In this document: positions 13,224 to 23,889 of the stretch, piece after piece
Position numbering within the stretch: the first letter of the stretch is position 1
Layout: every line of letters begins with the position of its first letter
Source of the DNA: Punctularia strigosozonata HHB-11173 SS5
Lineage: Eukaryota; Basidiomycota; Agaricomycetes; Corticiales; Punctulariaceae
NCBI RefSeq assembly: GCF_000264995.1
Contig: NW_006767443.1
Location: forward strand, 1,149,241-1,213,240
Reading direction: 5' to 3'
Length of the DNA: 64,000 nucleotides
The notes under the pieces: generated by a model
What the model was told of the DNA's origin: nothing
Seen by the model: only the letters and a program-made list of their open reading frames with translations
Databases searched by the model: none
Made by a program: the position numbers and the translations under genes

Positions 13224-15519
13224 ATGGAGTTCCAGAGCATATTTGCCTGTGTGGTTTTGCCATTTCTCTGGTTAATTCTCCGCAGATCCTCGAAAAGACG
13301 TAACCTTCCGCTTCCACCCGGCCCTCCGTCGCGTATTCCATGGATTCGAAACGCGTTTCAGATACCAAAGGAACGTCAGTGGCTCAGGTTCAACGAATGG
13401 CGCAAAACTTACGGTGAGCTTGCTACTCGTTCTCAACTCGGTCCTAACCGTCGTCTGGCCCTAGGTGACGTCGTATCCATCGAGTCGTTTGGCACAAAAT
13501 ATGTCATCCTTGGCTCGCTCAAGGCATGTACGGACCTCTTGGACAGAAAATCATCAAACTTCTCCGACAGACCGGAAGTTCCGATGCTGACCGACCTGTA
13601 CGTGCCGGACGCATTAGACGGGTTGACAAGGCTGATAAGTCGGATATGCCCCGTGATAAGCTCTGGATGGAACTGGAACTTTGGTTTCAGAAAGTACGGC
13701 GGAGTGTGGAGGGAAGAACGAAGAACTTTCCACCAGTACATGAACATCACACAAGTAGCGCGATATCGTCCTATACAGCTTCAACAAGCGCAAAGACTTG
13801 TCCACCGATTACTGGATCGGCCCGACAAGTATGAGGAGTATGTTAGACAGTGAGCACCCCATCAGCAATCAATTATTGATAATGATTAGCTTATCTAGTG
13901 CCATAGTATGTTGGGCGCCACTATAATGGAGGTGGTCTACGGGATCAAAGTAGCGGATCACGATGACCAGTACATTATTACGGCGGAAAAAGCACTGGAG
14001 ACGTAAGTTATCGCGTTGTACTGCTGGGCGCATGAATCTTATCTTGCTTCTAATCGTGCCTCCGCCAAGGCTGTCTCAAGCAGGACATCCTACGGCGTAT
14101 CTTGTGAACATATTTCCTTGGCGTACGTAAAGAAGCACGCACATTCTCAAGGTACTGCTGAACCCGGTAATTCTCAGTGAAGTTTGTGCCATCATGGCTA
14201 CCGGGTGCTCAATTCAAACGCCAGGCAGCGAGATGGAAGCAGATATCACACGATTTCATCACGCGCCCGCTTGAACATGTGAAGGAAAGCATGGTACGCT
14301 ATTTTACGCTGTACTCCACCAACGTAGCGAGTAGCAATGACCGCATTACACTAGATAAATGGGACCGCGCGACCTTCTATAGCTCTGTCACTACTGGAAG
14401 GTCTCGGTGACGAAACGGACAAGGCCAACACTACGCGAGCAACAACGATCAGGAATGTGACATCGATTGCGTATGCGGGTGAGCTCATCATTTGTCCAAT
14501 CAACCCGCCGAATATGCTGTGCTTACTTGTCATGGTTAAGGCGGAGCACATACTGTGAGTACGGGCAGCGCCGGTGGACCGCCGTCCAACATTTGATATT
14601 TCGTTACTCCGGAAGACTGTTTCGGCAATATATACGTTCTTCCTTGCCATGGCCAAGTACCCGCATGTTGTACGCCGAGCTTGGGTGCAACTCGATGAAG
14701 TTCTCGGGTATCAACGTCTTCCAAGTTAGCGACATCTGACTCAGCGCAGGAGCATGAACTAAATTTGATTATTGCAGCATTTGAGGATCAAGAGCGCCTC
14801 CCGTACATTACGGCCATATGCAGAGAAGTAATGCGATGGCAACCCGTGACACCTCTCGGTACTGTGTTCTACGTTCGCAACGGTGCTTAGCCGTGCTAAC
14901 ACTGTTAAATCCAGCTGTCGTTCATAGCTCCCTTTCCGATGACGAGTACGAAGGCTACTTCTTACCCAAGGGCACTATTTTCTTTGGAAATGCCTGGTAG
15001 TTGACATTGCTTGCCGCCCCATGTGTAACTTATTCTATCCTATGCAGGGCCATCCTTCATGATCCCGAGGTTTACCCAGAGCCTCATGCATTCAAGCCGG
15101 AACGTTTCCTCAAAGAGGACGGGAGCCTAGACTCCGCAATCCAGGATCCGAACGTAGCCGCGTTCGGCTTCGGAAGGGTGCGCGATATGCCTTGTCAGGC
15201 GCGAGATGGATCGTTTACATGCATCTGCAGAGGATATGCCCTGGAAGGTGGTTCAGTGGTCAATCTCTGTTCATTACGATTGCCACTGTGTTGTCCGTGT
15301 TTGATATCAAAGCACCTGTTGACGACAGGGGACGGCCAAAGGAGCTAACAGCGGATATGACCACCGGACTCTTATCGTATGTGCTACTATCCACATATTT
15401 TGTACGCAGCACTGACTCTTTCCCCCACGAGATATCCGGAGCCATTTGAATGTCACGTCGTGCCCCGCTCGGAGAAGACGAAACAGATAATCCTCGAAGC
15501 AAACTACGATGCAGAGTAA
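13224..15519 (+). CDS. Cytochrome P450 monooxygenase, tandem copy 1
   Basis: This is a membrane-anchored P450 of about 500 residues in 14 exons. An N-terminal hydrophobic helix (FACVVLPFLWLIL) is followed by the hinge PLPPGPPS. The I-helix motif AGGAHT is joined from two exons. The K-helix ExxR is in EVMRW, then PERF in FKPERFL. The heme-binding loop FGFGRRICPGR is completed by splicing across the intron that starts after 15,179. The last exon ends at TAA 15517-15519. All 13 introns keep phase, so the gene looks functional. The family resembles the large Polyporales P450 groups often annotated as OrdA-like; I cannot name the CYP family. Substrate unknown; likely ER membrane, needing a P450 reductase. 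It is the upstream member of a pair about 4.0 kb apart. Confidence 0.88.
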
Positions 15520-17239
15520 TCGCTATGGAAATATCATAAGAGCATACCGCGAGAGCACTGCCCATATTATTGAGGGAGTGAACATTATGTATTCGCACTC
15601 TCATGAGGTAACTGGGTAGGTGGTGCCGGGAATCAACGCAGTGACTGCTCCGTTTGTGATCCTACATTCCGGCATACTCAGAAGCCCACACTCGGCGACG
15701 CACGTAGTGGAGTCCGCCGAAGCTGACTCTTTGATGCGTGACGCGCTTAAAGATCGCGATGACTCGTTTAGTAATTAGTGGAGGATTGACGTCCAGTACA
15801 CTCTCTAATGAGGCCTGCGGGAGGATCATCCTTTCGCTGTTCTAAGTGTTGCAGTAGCCCGCCGTGATTTGCCGTCTGGATCCCGCAAGTCTATCGATTA
15901 CACGACTCAGGGGATACGTACTTGTAATTTCTGACTCAGGTGTCGGGCTATCCATCGCACACAGCGTGAAGCGCAAGTATGGAAAGGCGTACTGAAGAGG
16001 AAGACAGGAGAGGACAGAGTGCGACATGATGGCGCGCCCACTACCCTTTCCCTTGAATGGTGCTAGAGGATGCTTATGTTTTAACTCATATGCTTTACAT
16101 ATATTCGCCCCGTAGCGTTGCTTATGCTCACACTTGTGGGCCTCATAGCTAGCATGCGCATTGTTTTTTCTTGCAATGTGGACACACACCGTCGTTTCTG
16201 AGGGGAGATCAGAGGAGAGGAATACTTATTCACCTGCCTCGGTCCAGTATCGACGAGGTATTTCAAAATGTATGGATAACGGGAAACTTCTCGTGCAACG
16301 AAGAGTAGGCAATGAGGTGGAATGGGACTGGGGCCTGTCACTTATGGTGTCATGCACCAATGTATACCGTGGCAATGAGAATTCAGGTCCTTGTGCTAAA
16401 GTTGCGTGCAAGACAGGTTGTACGTAATCTATTCACAGGCTGCCTCATGTCTCACGCCCATGACAGGTTTGGCTCCTGTTGTTTCTTCCCAAAGTACAGC
16501 ACCGGCATCGCAGCATCCCCGCGCAGTATACTAAATTTGAAACAGTCGGTTGCAGCGACATACCGTGAGGATGCTTCTTATCATATGTTGTATAGCCAGC
16601 AGATCCAGAGCCGACCACTCTCCGCTTTGGTCCATCTGGAAACTGCTTGATACCGACTGGGGCGGTCTGTTACACTTCTCTTATAACCTACTCATTCAAT
16701 TCAGAAATAGCATACATAATCATTGACTCTTAAGAATGGTTCTGCTGCCGCGGGTTCATGGAAGCATCGGGAAGCAAAGCTTATAGGCAGGTGATACCTC
16801 CGTCGTGATGAAGTCTCCTACGGCTCTATTTACATGGGGCTGACGGCAGAGAGGGCGAACTCCCGGCAAGTCGTAGTCTGGAAGCTTATACGCATTGATT
16901 CCTCACTTACTTCGACCTTCAGGGAAGGTTGCTCTTAGCTGTTCTTACGATGTGCTTATATCACCGGATGTACGGATAACAATGTACGAACGTTCATGAA
17001 GGCAAGACATGTTTCGACAAGCCAGGGGGATCAGCTAACTCCGGACTTGCATGGCGTGAGCAGGATTAGCCGCGTGATAACGAAACCCGCTACTCCAGAT
17101 GGATTATGGAACGATGTTCAACAGGTTAGACCATAGACTTCGATTCCCATGCAGATCCCGCCCTAGATGTGTTCTTACATGAAAAGGATCGAGAACTACC
17201 AGGTGTCTTTCATCTTTCAGACGAGAGACCTCCTTCGAC
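15520..17239. other. Intergenic between the P450 pair
   Basis: About 1.7 kb. Several short open frames overlap on both strands near 15.8-16.6 kb with no family resemblance and no consistent splicing. The last 500 bases resemble the region before P450 gene 1. I see no other gene. Confidence 0.45.
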
Positions 17240-19519
17240 ATGCAAGTCCCAACCCTTCTCGCTTTCGCGGCCTTGGTAGTTCCCTGGATCTTGCTACATC
17301 GTCATCGATCATCGAATCGCCGTAACCTACCCCTTCCGCCCGGCCCTCCATCGTGTATCCCATGGATTCGAAACGCATTCCAGATGCCGAGTCAACGCCA
17401 GTGGCTCACTTTCAACAAGTGGTGCAAGGTCTATGGTGGGTTCGCTGCTTGCGGTCCTACCCGATATTTAATGGGCGTAGGCAACATCGTGTCCGTCGAG
17501 GCATTTGGCACTCGATATGTCATCCTCGGTTCGCTCAAGGCGTGCACGGATCTCTTCGACAGAAGATCGTCCAACTTCTCAGATAGACCGGAGATCCCGA
17601 TGCTCAATGACCTGTACGTATTTTACGAACACCTTCAACGAATCGACAATGCTCATGTTTACCGCACCCGATGGTCAGTTCTGGATGGGGCTGGAACTTT
17701 GCCTTCAGAAAGTACGGTGCGATGTGGAGAGAAGAGCGAAGAACGTTCCATCAGTACATGAACAGTACTCAAATAGCGCAATATCGTCCCGTTCAGCTCC
17801 GAGAAGTGCGATGCCTAGTGCACCGTTTACTGTCCCGGCCTGATAAGTACGAGGACTACGTGAGGCAGTGAGTACATTCATAGTGATCTTTGTTGATGAA
17901 AAGTGGCTGATATGGTGTCATAGTATGTTGGGCGCCACCATAATGGACGTTGTATATGGTATCAAGGTGGCAGATCACGACGACCAGTATATCAAAACAG
18001 CGGAGAAAGCACTGGAGACGTGAGTGATCATTGCTTTGATGAGCGCATGATCTCACCCCTGGTTTCATTTTCGCAAAGTTTGGCTCGCGCAGGGCATCCG
18101 ACGGCGTATCTAGTGAACACCTTCCCATGGTGTACGTACAGAAGCATGCGCTCGTACCAGTAATCTACCACTGATCCCGTTTACACAGTGAAACATGTAC
18201 CATCATGGCTGCCGGGTGCACAGTTCAAACGTCAGGCGGAGATATGGAAGCGGATATCTGACGAGTTCATTATGCGCCCGCTTGAATTCGTGAAGAAAAG
18301 CATGGTGCGCCACTTTACACTGTGCCTGCTGTTTCGGTAGTTCTGATCATTTCAATCCAGATAAACGGGACAGCACGACCTTCTATCGCCTTATCATTGC
18401 TGGAAGATCTCGATGGCGAAGCGGAGAAGACCAGAGTTGCGCGAGAAACCATAATTAGAAATGTTACGGCCATCGCGTATGCGGGTGAGCTTACCGTCTG
18501 TCAAAACACCCCCACGGAATGCGCTGATTTCAGGATGTGAAAGGTGGAGCAGACACCGTGAGAGCACACTGCTTTTATCAGCATCGTTTAGTTACTTACA
18601 TCCCACGGAAGACTGTCTCCGCGATATACACGTTCTTCCTAGCTATGGCCAAGCACCCGCATGTTGTACACCGCGCTTGGCAGCAGCTCGACGAAGTGCT
18701 CGGTGACCATCGACTCCCAAGTAAGCAATTTCTCGATGACAAAATATCAAAGACTTGATGAGACGATCTCAGCCTTTGAGGATCAAGAACGTCTGCCGTA
18801 CATTACCGCCATATGCAAGGAGGTGATGAGGTGGCAATCTGTAGCACCGCTCGGTAATCATCGATGTTTCTGTCAAGATGCCCAGCATTACTCACCTCCA
18901 AGTTAGCTGCCGTACATAGTTCCGTTGACGACGACGAATACGAGGGCTACTTCTTGCCCAAAGGCACGATTTTCTTTGGAAACGCCTGGTACGCGACTTT
19001 TTCTCAGTCTTCCGCGTCACGGATACTGACCGTGGTATAGGGCCATACTACACGATCCAGAGGTGTACCCTGAACCAGATGCGTTCAAACCGGAGCGCTT
19101 CCTGAAAGAGGACGGTAGCTTTGACACCACTGTCCAGGATCCGAACGTAGCTGCGTTCGGTTTCGGAAGGGTAGGTCGCGAGTTCTGTACGCGCAGAATG
19201 AGATCGATAATACAGCTTGACAGAGAATATGCCCTGGTAGGTGGTTCAGCGGACAGTCTCTGTTCATCTCGGTGGCCACCGTATTGTCCGTCTTCGATAT
19301 CAAGGCGCCGGTGGATGAGACCGGCAAACCGACGGAGTTGAAAACAGACATGACCACGGGTGTTCTGTCGTAAGTGCTGAGCGCTGCCATCGACTCATCT
19401 GGAATCAGGGCGTTGACGGACTCGAACACAGGTATCCAGAGCCGTTTGAATGCCGAGTCGTGCCACGTTCGGACAGAGCGAGGCAGTTGATCCTGGAGGC
19501 GACTAGTGACACGGAGTAA
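17240..19519 (+). CDS. Cytochrome P450 monooxygenase, tandem copy 2
   Basis: This is a close paralogue of the gene at 13,224, with the same 14-exon layout and intron phases. It has the anchor LLAFAALVVPWILL, the hinge PLPPGPPS, the I-helix AGGADT, the ExxR in EVMRW, FKPERFL and the heme loop FGFGRRICPGR formed across the intron after about 19,170. The second intron's acceptor is at the cag in gatggtcag near 17,670. No disabling change is seen. The stop TAA (19517-19519) overlaps the first bases of the MITE-like element that follows, so the 3' UTR is element DNA. Differences from copy 1 are scattered, which suggests the two have diverged under constraint rather than by recent copying. Confidence 0.88.
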
Positions 19520-19735
19520 GATAGGGCTCATTCAGTTTCAACAGGTGTGATACGTGCTGCGCAGCGAATTCCACTCGCTACAGGGCACACTCTCTAAATC
19601 TAAAACCACAATTCTCTTTGGATGTACATTATCTTTAAATCTGTGGCGGCGATTTCTGTGAATTTTGAGTGTAGATTATTTTATTCGACTAGCAAGACCC
19701 GTGGGACCTGTTGAAACTGAATGAGCCCTATCTTA
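19517..19735. mobile_element. MITE-like element with 30-bp perfect terminal inverted repeats and TA duplication
   Basis: The first 30 bases (19517-19546) and the last 30 (19706-19735) are exact reverse complements, starting taagatagggctcattcag. Read as a TA target duplication plus 28-bp inverted repeats, this is the pattern of Tc1/mariner-type miniature elements. The inside, about 160 bases, has no coding potential and is rather AT-rich. It abuts the last codon of P450 gene 2. Confidence 0.8.
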
Positions 19736-19925
19736 GTATTACGCACGGAAGAGCCAATCGCGATGCCATCGTATTTTTGATGGGTTCAAAGCTGCAGAAT
19801 TTATTAAACACTCTATCGATATATCCAATATGCTGTAGCACTCAGCGCTGAGGGTTGAGGCTTGCATGGACAGTGGGTTTTGAGTGGAGGCACGAAGGAT
19901 CACAATGAAGGGGGTAGTAAAAGCC

Positions 19926-19931
19926 AAAAAA
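19926..19931 (-). terminator. RNA polymerase III terminator of tRNA-Glu
   Basis: A run of six T on the minus strand directly follows the discriminator base of the tRNA. Confidence 0.75.
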
Positions 19932-20034
19932 TTCCGACACGGGGAATCGAACCCCGGGCTATCGCGCACGTGATTCACTGAATCTCATTGAATCTCGTGA
20001 GAGGCGATAATGTTGGCCACTACACCATATCGGA
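19932..20034 (-). tRNA. tRNA-Glu (anticodon CTC) with a 31-nt intron
   Basis: On the minus strand the acceptor stem is TCCGATA paired with TGTCGGA, with discriminator A. The D arm is GTGT/ACAT and contains the A box. The anticodon stem is ATCGC/GCGAT with loop C-T-CTC-A-C. The T arm GGGG-TTCGATT-CCCC contains the B box. The extra 31 bases sit directly 3' of A37, the standard place for nuclear tRNA introns. All stems pair and a T6 terminator follows, so it looks functional. Read without the intron it is 72 nt before CCA. Confidence 0.9.
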
Positions 20035-20870
20035 CCTGCGTTAAAATCCAAAGTTAATAAATATATCTAGAGAGTCCTGTAGCGGCTGGAATGGTGTCGC
20101 GACCCGACGCCTCTCGACCATTAACGCCTTGAAGGCGGCCTTGCGCAAGGTTCATATACACTGGTCGAATCATGCTTGAATTTGAAGAGTTTCTGCTTGG
20201 TTCGCCGACGCCGACGGCGCAAAACTGCCGGAATTTGTTGTCGAGTCCACAGGCACACAAATTACATGCTGGATCCCATCGAAATCGGGTCAGGTACGTC
20301 CGAATAACGAATATATATCCACTGACCTGTGCCGATGAGTGCACATCTACATTGAAGAGATTCGAAATCCACTGGCGAGACGCCAAATGCAGCACGGCAA
20401 CCCGAGGCAGGGTGTCCGTCGACGGCTTCACCTGCCCGTCTAGAATCGTATTGCGCGATCTGCAAAGCATGAAAAGTGGCGGTCGGGAATGTTGCGAGGG
20501 TGTTCGAACGTCAGTGTCCACACTACGGATGTTTGAGTTCTCGACGCTCGAACTTACCGGTTAGACTCCAATTCCATGAGTGCATCGACTTAGTCAAATG
20601 CGAGCTCATATGTGCATGCTGCAGACGATGATTCCCTGATGGACTTGGGTATCTAGGCACAGCTCGGCGAGATCACCCTGGAGATAGACAGACAAGATTT
20701 GCGGAAGAAGAAAGCGGAAGTACTTCCTATCGAGGTGCCCACCGAATCTACCGAGGTTAACGCTCGGAGGGCATCGCGTGAGGTACTTCCGTATAGACCG
20801 TTTCTATTCATCCAACTTACTACCCCAGTTTTACTGGAGACCAATGATATTCTCGCCCCAACTATGTCGA

Positions 20871-20994
20871 ATCGTACGTGATTCATTGAATCTCATTGAA
20901 TCCCATGAGAGGCGATAATGTTACAGCCGTTTTCAAAAATCATGAGCGCGGCACCAGAAACGAGACGCGCGTCGTGAACGACCCCAAAGCTGGG
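20871..20994 (+). repeat. Chimeric repeat copy A: tRNA-Glu piece with intron plus 72-bp body
   Basis: Bases 20871-20922 match the anticodon arm and intron of the tRNA-Glu gene (about four mismatches), in the same strand sense as that gene. They join at 20923 to a body starting acagccgttttcaaaaatca and running to about 20,994. The body recurs inverted at 21,851-21,921. Confidence 0.7.
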
Positions 20995-21644
20995 TTTGCC
21001 GCCAGCACATCGTGTTCGACGACGAACTCTACGATGATGCGTCCCAGGACAGCATTGAAACGATCAAAATACGCATGAGGAGCTCTAAGGATGATTCTTG
21101 AGAGTGGTAAACATGATATTGAAAGGGATTAACGAGCAATTCCCAGTAGCAGGCAAGGACAGTGTCAGCGATTGTAAACCGTAATTATGGACGCTACGTC
21201 CAGCAAACCTGGACACAGTCCAGCCTCTGTATGATCAAATACGTGTCCCAGATGTCTGCTGATGTTTTCTACAACGAGATATTTGGGAACTGATCATCGA
21301 CTCGTCGGAGAGCATTGGGTAAGACCCTTATATTAGGGTTACTGCCAGCGGCACACAGGGGCAGCCATTGTACAAGGGTACTGCGCCAAATCAAGGTGTA
21401 ACCTGCTATCAAGGAGATCCCATAGGCGAGTGGAAGTTGACAGAATGGGTGAAAGACAATCCGCCGGGAGCATCAAGTTGAGGGAACCAGAAACCCCCAG
21501 AGACATTGCACATCGTATCTCGAGCTCAAGATCGGGCTAACCTTCGGCTCTCCTATGCTCGGGCACTCCTCAGACAACAACAGCGATACGATCCCGTCGA
21601 GATGCTTGAGCTGGCTGACCTCCTGAGCTCGCCGGCTGGCGGTG

Positions 21645-21668
21645 TGTAAGGGTTAGGGTTAAAACCCT
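21645..21668. repeat. Short telomere-like motif
   Basis: The stretch taagggttagggttaaaacc contains about two TTAGGG-like units followed by a partial complement, forming a small palindrome. It is too short to be a telomere tract. Confidence 0.35.
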
Positions 21669-21850
21669 TACAGATCCAAAATACCGAGTAACCAAGATGA
21701 CCAAGATGGGCCTGGTCCCCCCTGAGGTTGAGGTTTAGGTTGAGGATAAGAGTAATGTAACGTGAAGGTTAACTGGGACACTCTAGTCGAGTGGCTAGGT
21801 TGGTGCGAGTCCAGCCTGTTCCAGTTTTCATCCGAACGTTACACGGTGAC

Positions 21851-21941
21851 CCCACTTTAGGGTCGTTCACGACGCGCGTCTCGTTTCTGGTGCCGTGCTC
21901 ATGATTTTTGAAAACGGCTGTAGCCACTACACCATATCGGA
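21851..21941 (-). repeat. Chimeric repeat copy B: tRNA-Glu 5' end plus the same body
   Basis: On the minus strand from 21,941 it reads tccgatatggtgtagtggct, the first 20 bases of tRNA-Glu including the A box, then the 72-bp body of copy A with about four differences. A tRNA head with an unrelated body is the layout of tRNA-derived SINEs. Confidence 0.65.
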
Positions 21942-22205
21942 CTGATGTTGAGGACGTCCAACAAATATATACCAAGACCCATCTTCGTCGTGGCGCGTCA
22001 TGCAGGGCGGGCCCCGATTCGCCCCCTTGGCCCCTAACTTGTCGTCGACCATGGTCAACCATTAGCCTCGTTCGGTTTCTTCCTTTGAATTGTATTTGGA
22101 CGCTCTCCGCGCAACTCATAAGCGCACGTTATATGAAGACGCCTTCCCGTCCATATAGGCCCCCTCCAGTCGCGGTCACCAGCATCTGATAGCCAGTCGC
22201 TCACT

Positions 22206-23631
22206 ATGGCCCAAAGTCTGCTCGCAAACATACGCGAAGCTTTGCTGCTCAGGCCGGTACGCGACCCGTATGCGCCGCACGATGGACTGGCAATGGAAGG
22301 TCCGTGCTATTGTGCCCACCGCCCGCTGCGACGACGCGCTCAACCCCAACAGGCTTCTACACGCACATCCACGCTCCTTCGTCCACCGGCGACCCGCACA
22401 CGCTCATCGTCATCTTCTGCGCCGTGCGCACCGCGACCGACCCGTCGAAACGGGTCATCGTCTACGTCGCCTACCTCCCCTCGCACGTCCCCCCAGACTC
22501 TCCCCGCGCGCCCGAGCACGGCTTCGTACGCGAGATGTACGCCCCCGCCTGGGAGATCACCCGGTCCGATCCCGCCCAGAGCGGCGCCGTCGCCTCCTGG
22601 TCCGTCTCCGTGCCCGCCCTCGACGCCTCGATGCACGTCGCCCCCGACTCGCAACGCCTCTCCGTCCGCATGCCCGGCCCCGCGTCCTCCGCAGCCGACG
22701 AAGCGTGGCACCTCACCGTCGACATCGCGTCCCGCACGCCCTGGACGCGCTCGTCCGCCGTCGCCGGCCCCGAAGGCGCGCTCGAGAACCTCGGCGCGCT
22801 CCTCCCGCTCCACTGGCACGTCTTCTCGACCTGCTCCGACGCGCGCTGGCGTCTGACCACCACCGCCCTCGCCCCCACCGGGCATCGCGCCGCCGCGACG
22901 TACCACGAGCTGAGCGGACGCGGGATGGCGCACATGGAGAAGAACCACGGCTCGGGTTTCCCGACGGGCTGGCTGTGGGCTCACTGCCTCGGCGGCGGAC
23001 GCGACGGGTCGGAAGGGTCCGCGCGCGCGCCCGTGAGGCTCGCGTTGGCGGGAGGCCGCATCGTCGGCGTCGACGCGCTCATGCTCGGCTTCCGCGACGA
23101 CGAGCGCCGAATGGGACTTTGGACCTCCCCGGTGCGATCTTTTTTATTCCCGCTCGACCCCGGCGTCCGACCGGCTCTCTCTCGTCTGATTAACCTCGAT
23201 GCCCATGCAGCGCCGTCGTCCTGGGAGGCCGGATCGCCCCCGGTCTGTCCATCCAACGCAGCTGGCGCAGACGGTGGATGAAGGTCTCGGTCTGGAACGC
23301 GACGCAACGGCTCGACGTGGAGATGACCGCGCCCCACGTATGTATAGGACACGGCTGTCATTTTTTGTTTATGTATTTCTTACCGTTACCCGCTCTTGTG
23401 TTTCGACCGCTCCTCGACTGATTCGCGCAGGACTCGTTTCTGACCCTCCCGGGCCCGCTCGCCGCGGGCTTCGACCCGACGCTCTGCCACGAGTCGTTCC
23501 GGGCCCGGTTCGACATCCGGCTGTACGCGCGCCCGCCGTGGAGGTGGGCGTGGACGCCGCTCGCGCGGTACGAGGTCGAGGAGGGCGCGATCGAGTTTGG
23601 CGGGACGTACGTCGGCGAGGACGAGGGGTAA
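22206..23631 (+). CDS. Tocopherol-cyclase-like protein
   Basis: The start at 22206 begins MAQSLLANIREALLLRP. A first intron (about 22,300-22,352) joins into AMEGFYTHIHAPS, comparable to the EGWYF block of tocopherol cyclases. Further on is MEKNHGSGFPTGWLWAHC, matching that family's EKNWG..FP..W.W pattern, then GGRIVGVDALMLGFR. The last exons give VVLGGRIAPGLSIQRSW and end at TAA 23631. About 420 residues; no signal peptide. Joining exon 2 to exon 3 at a GT donor (after 23,131) breaks the frame, while a GC donor two bases later (23,134) to the acceptor at 23,210 keeps it. Fungi are not known to make tocopherol, so the substrate is open; a lipocalin-like lipid-binding or cyclase fold is the likely alternative. 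Confidence 0.55.
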
Positions 23632-23889
23632 GGGCGAGAATATGTAGGTGGAATGAATGCCGCACGTGTGTGTGTGTGCGTGCGATTACGCAAAACGGTA
23701 TTCGTACGACTAATGGGAAGGGGGGGTACAGTAGGGATGAATAGTCATCTGTCCGAGGTCTATAACTTAGCCACTTGTAACGACCGTGGCGTCGGATGTA
23801 CGCCAGCAAACGGGAACCAAAAAAAAAAAAAACAAGGAGATATCGATCGTTTATGCGGCAACGAACGTGAAGGTCTAAGATGGAAAGAA

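Larger units (their letters stand above)
20035..22205. other. Gene-poor, repeat-bearing region
   Basis: No convincing protein gene. Short open frames (for example 20,172-20,564) match nothing I know and lack splicing support. The region holds two inverted copies of a roughly 72-bp sequence joined to tRNA-Glu pieces, and a short telomere-like motif near 21,648. Confidence 0.5.

Noticed and set aside
15842-16427. Several short open frames between the P450 genes
   Set aside because: They overlap on both strands and none has a family match or codon pattern like the flanking genes.
14001-18100. P450 genes read as pseudogenes because single open frames are short
   Set aside because: Applying the short introns restores a full protein with all motifs in both copies.
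19740-21760. CRISPR-like or rDNA-like repeat region
   Set aside because: No regularly spaced repeats and no rRNA sequence; only a tRNA gene, one MITE next door and two chimeric repeats.
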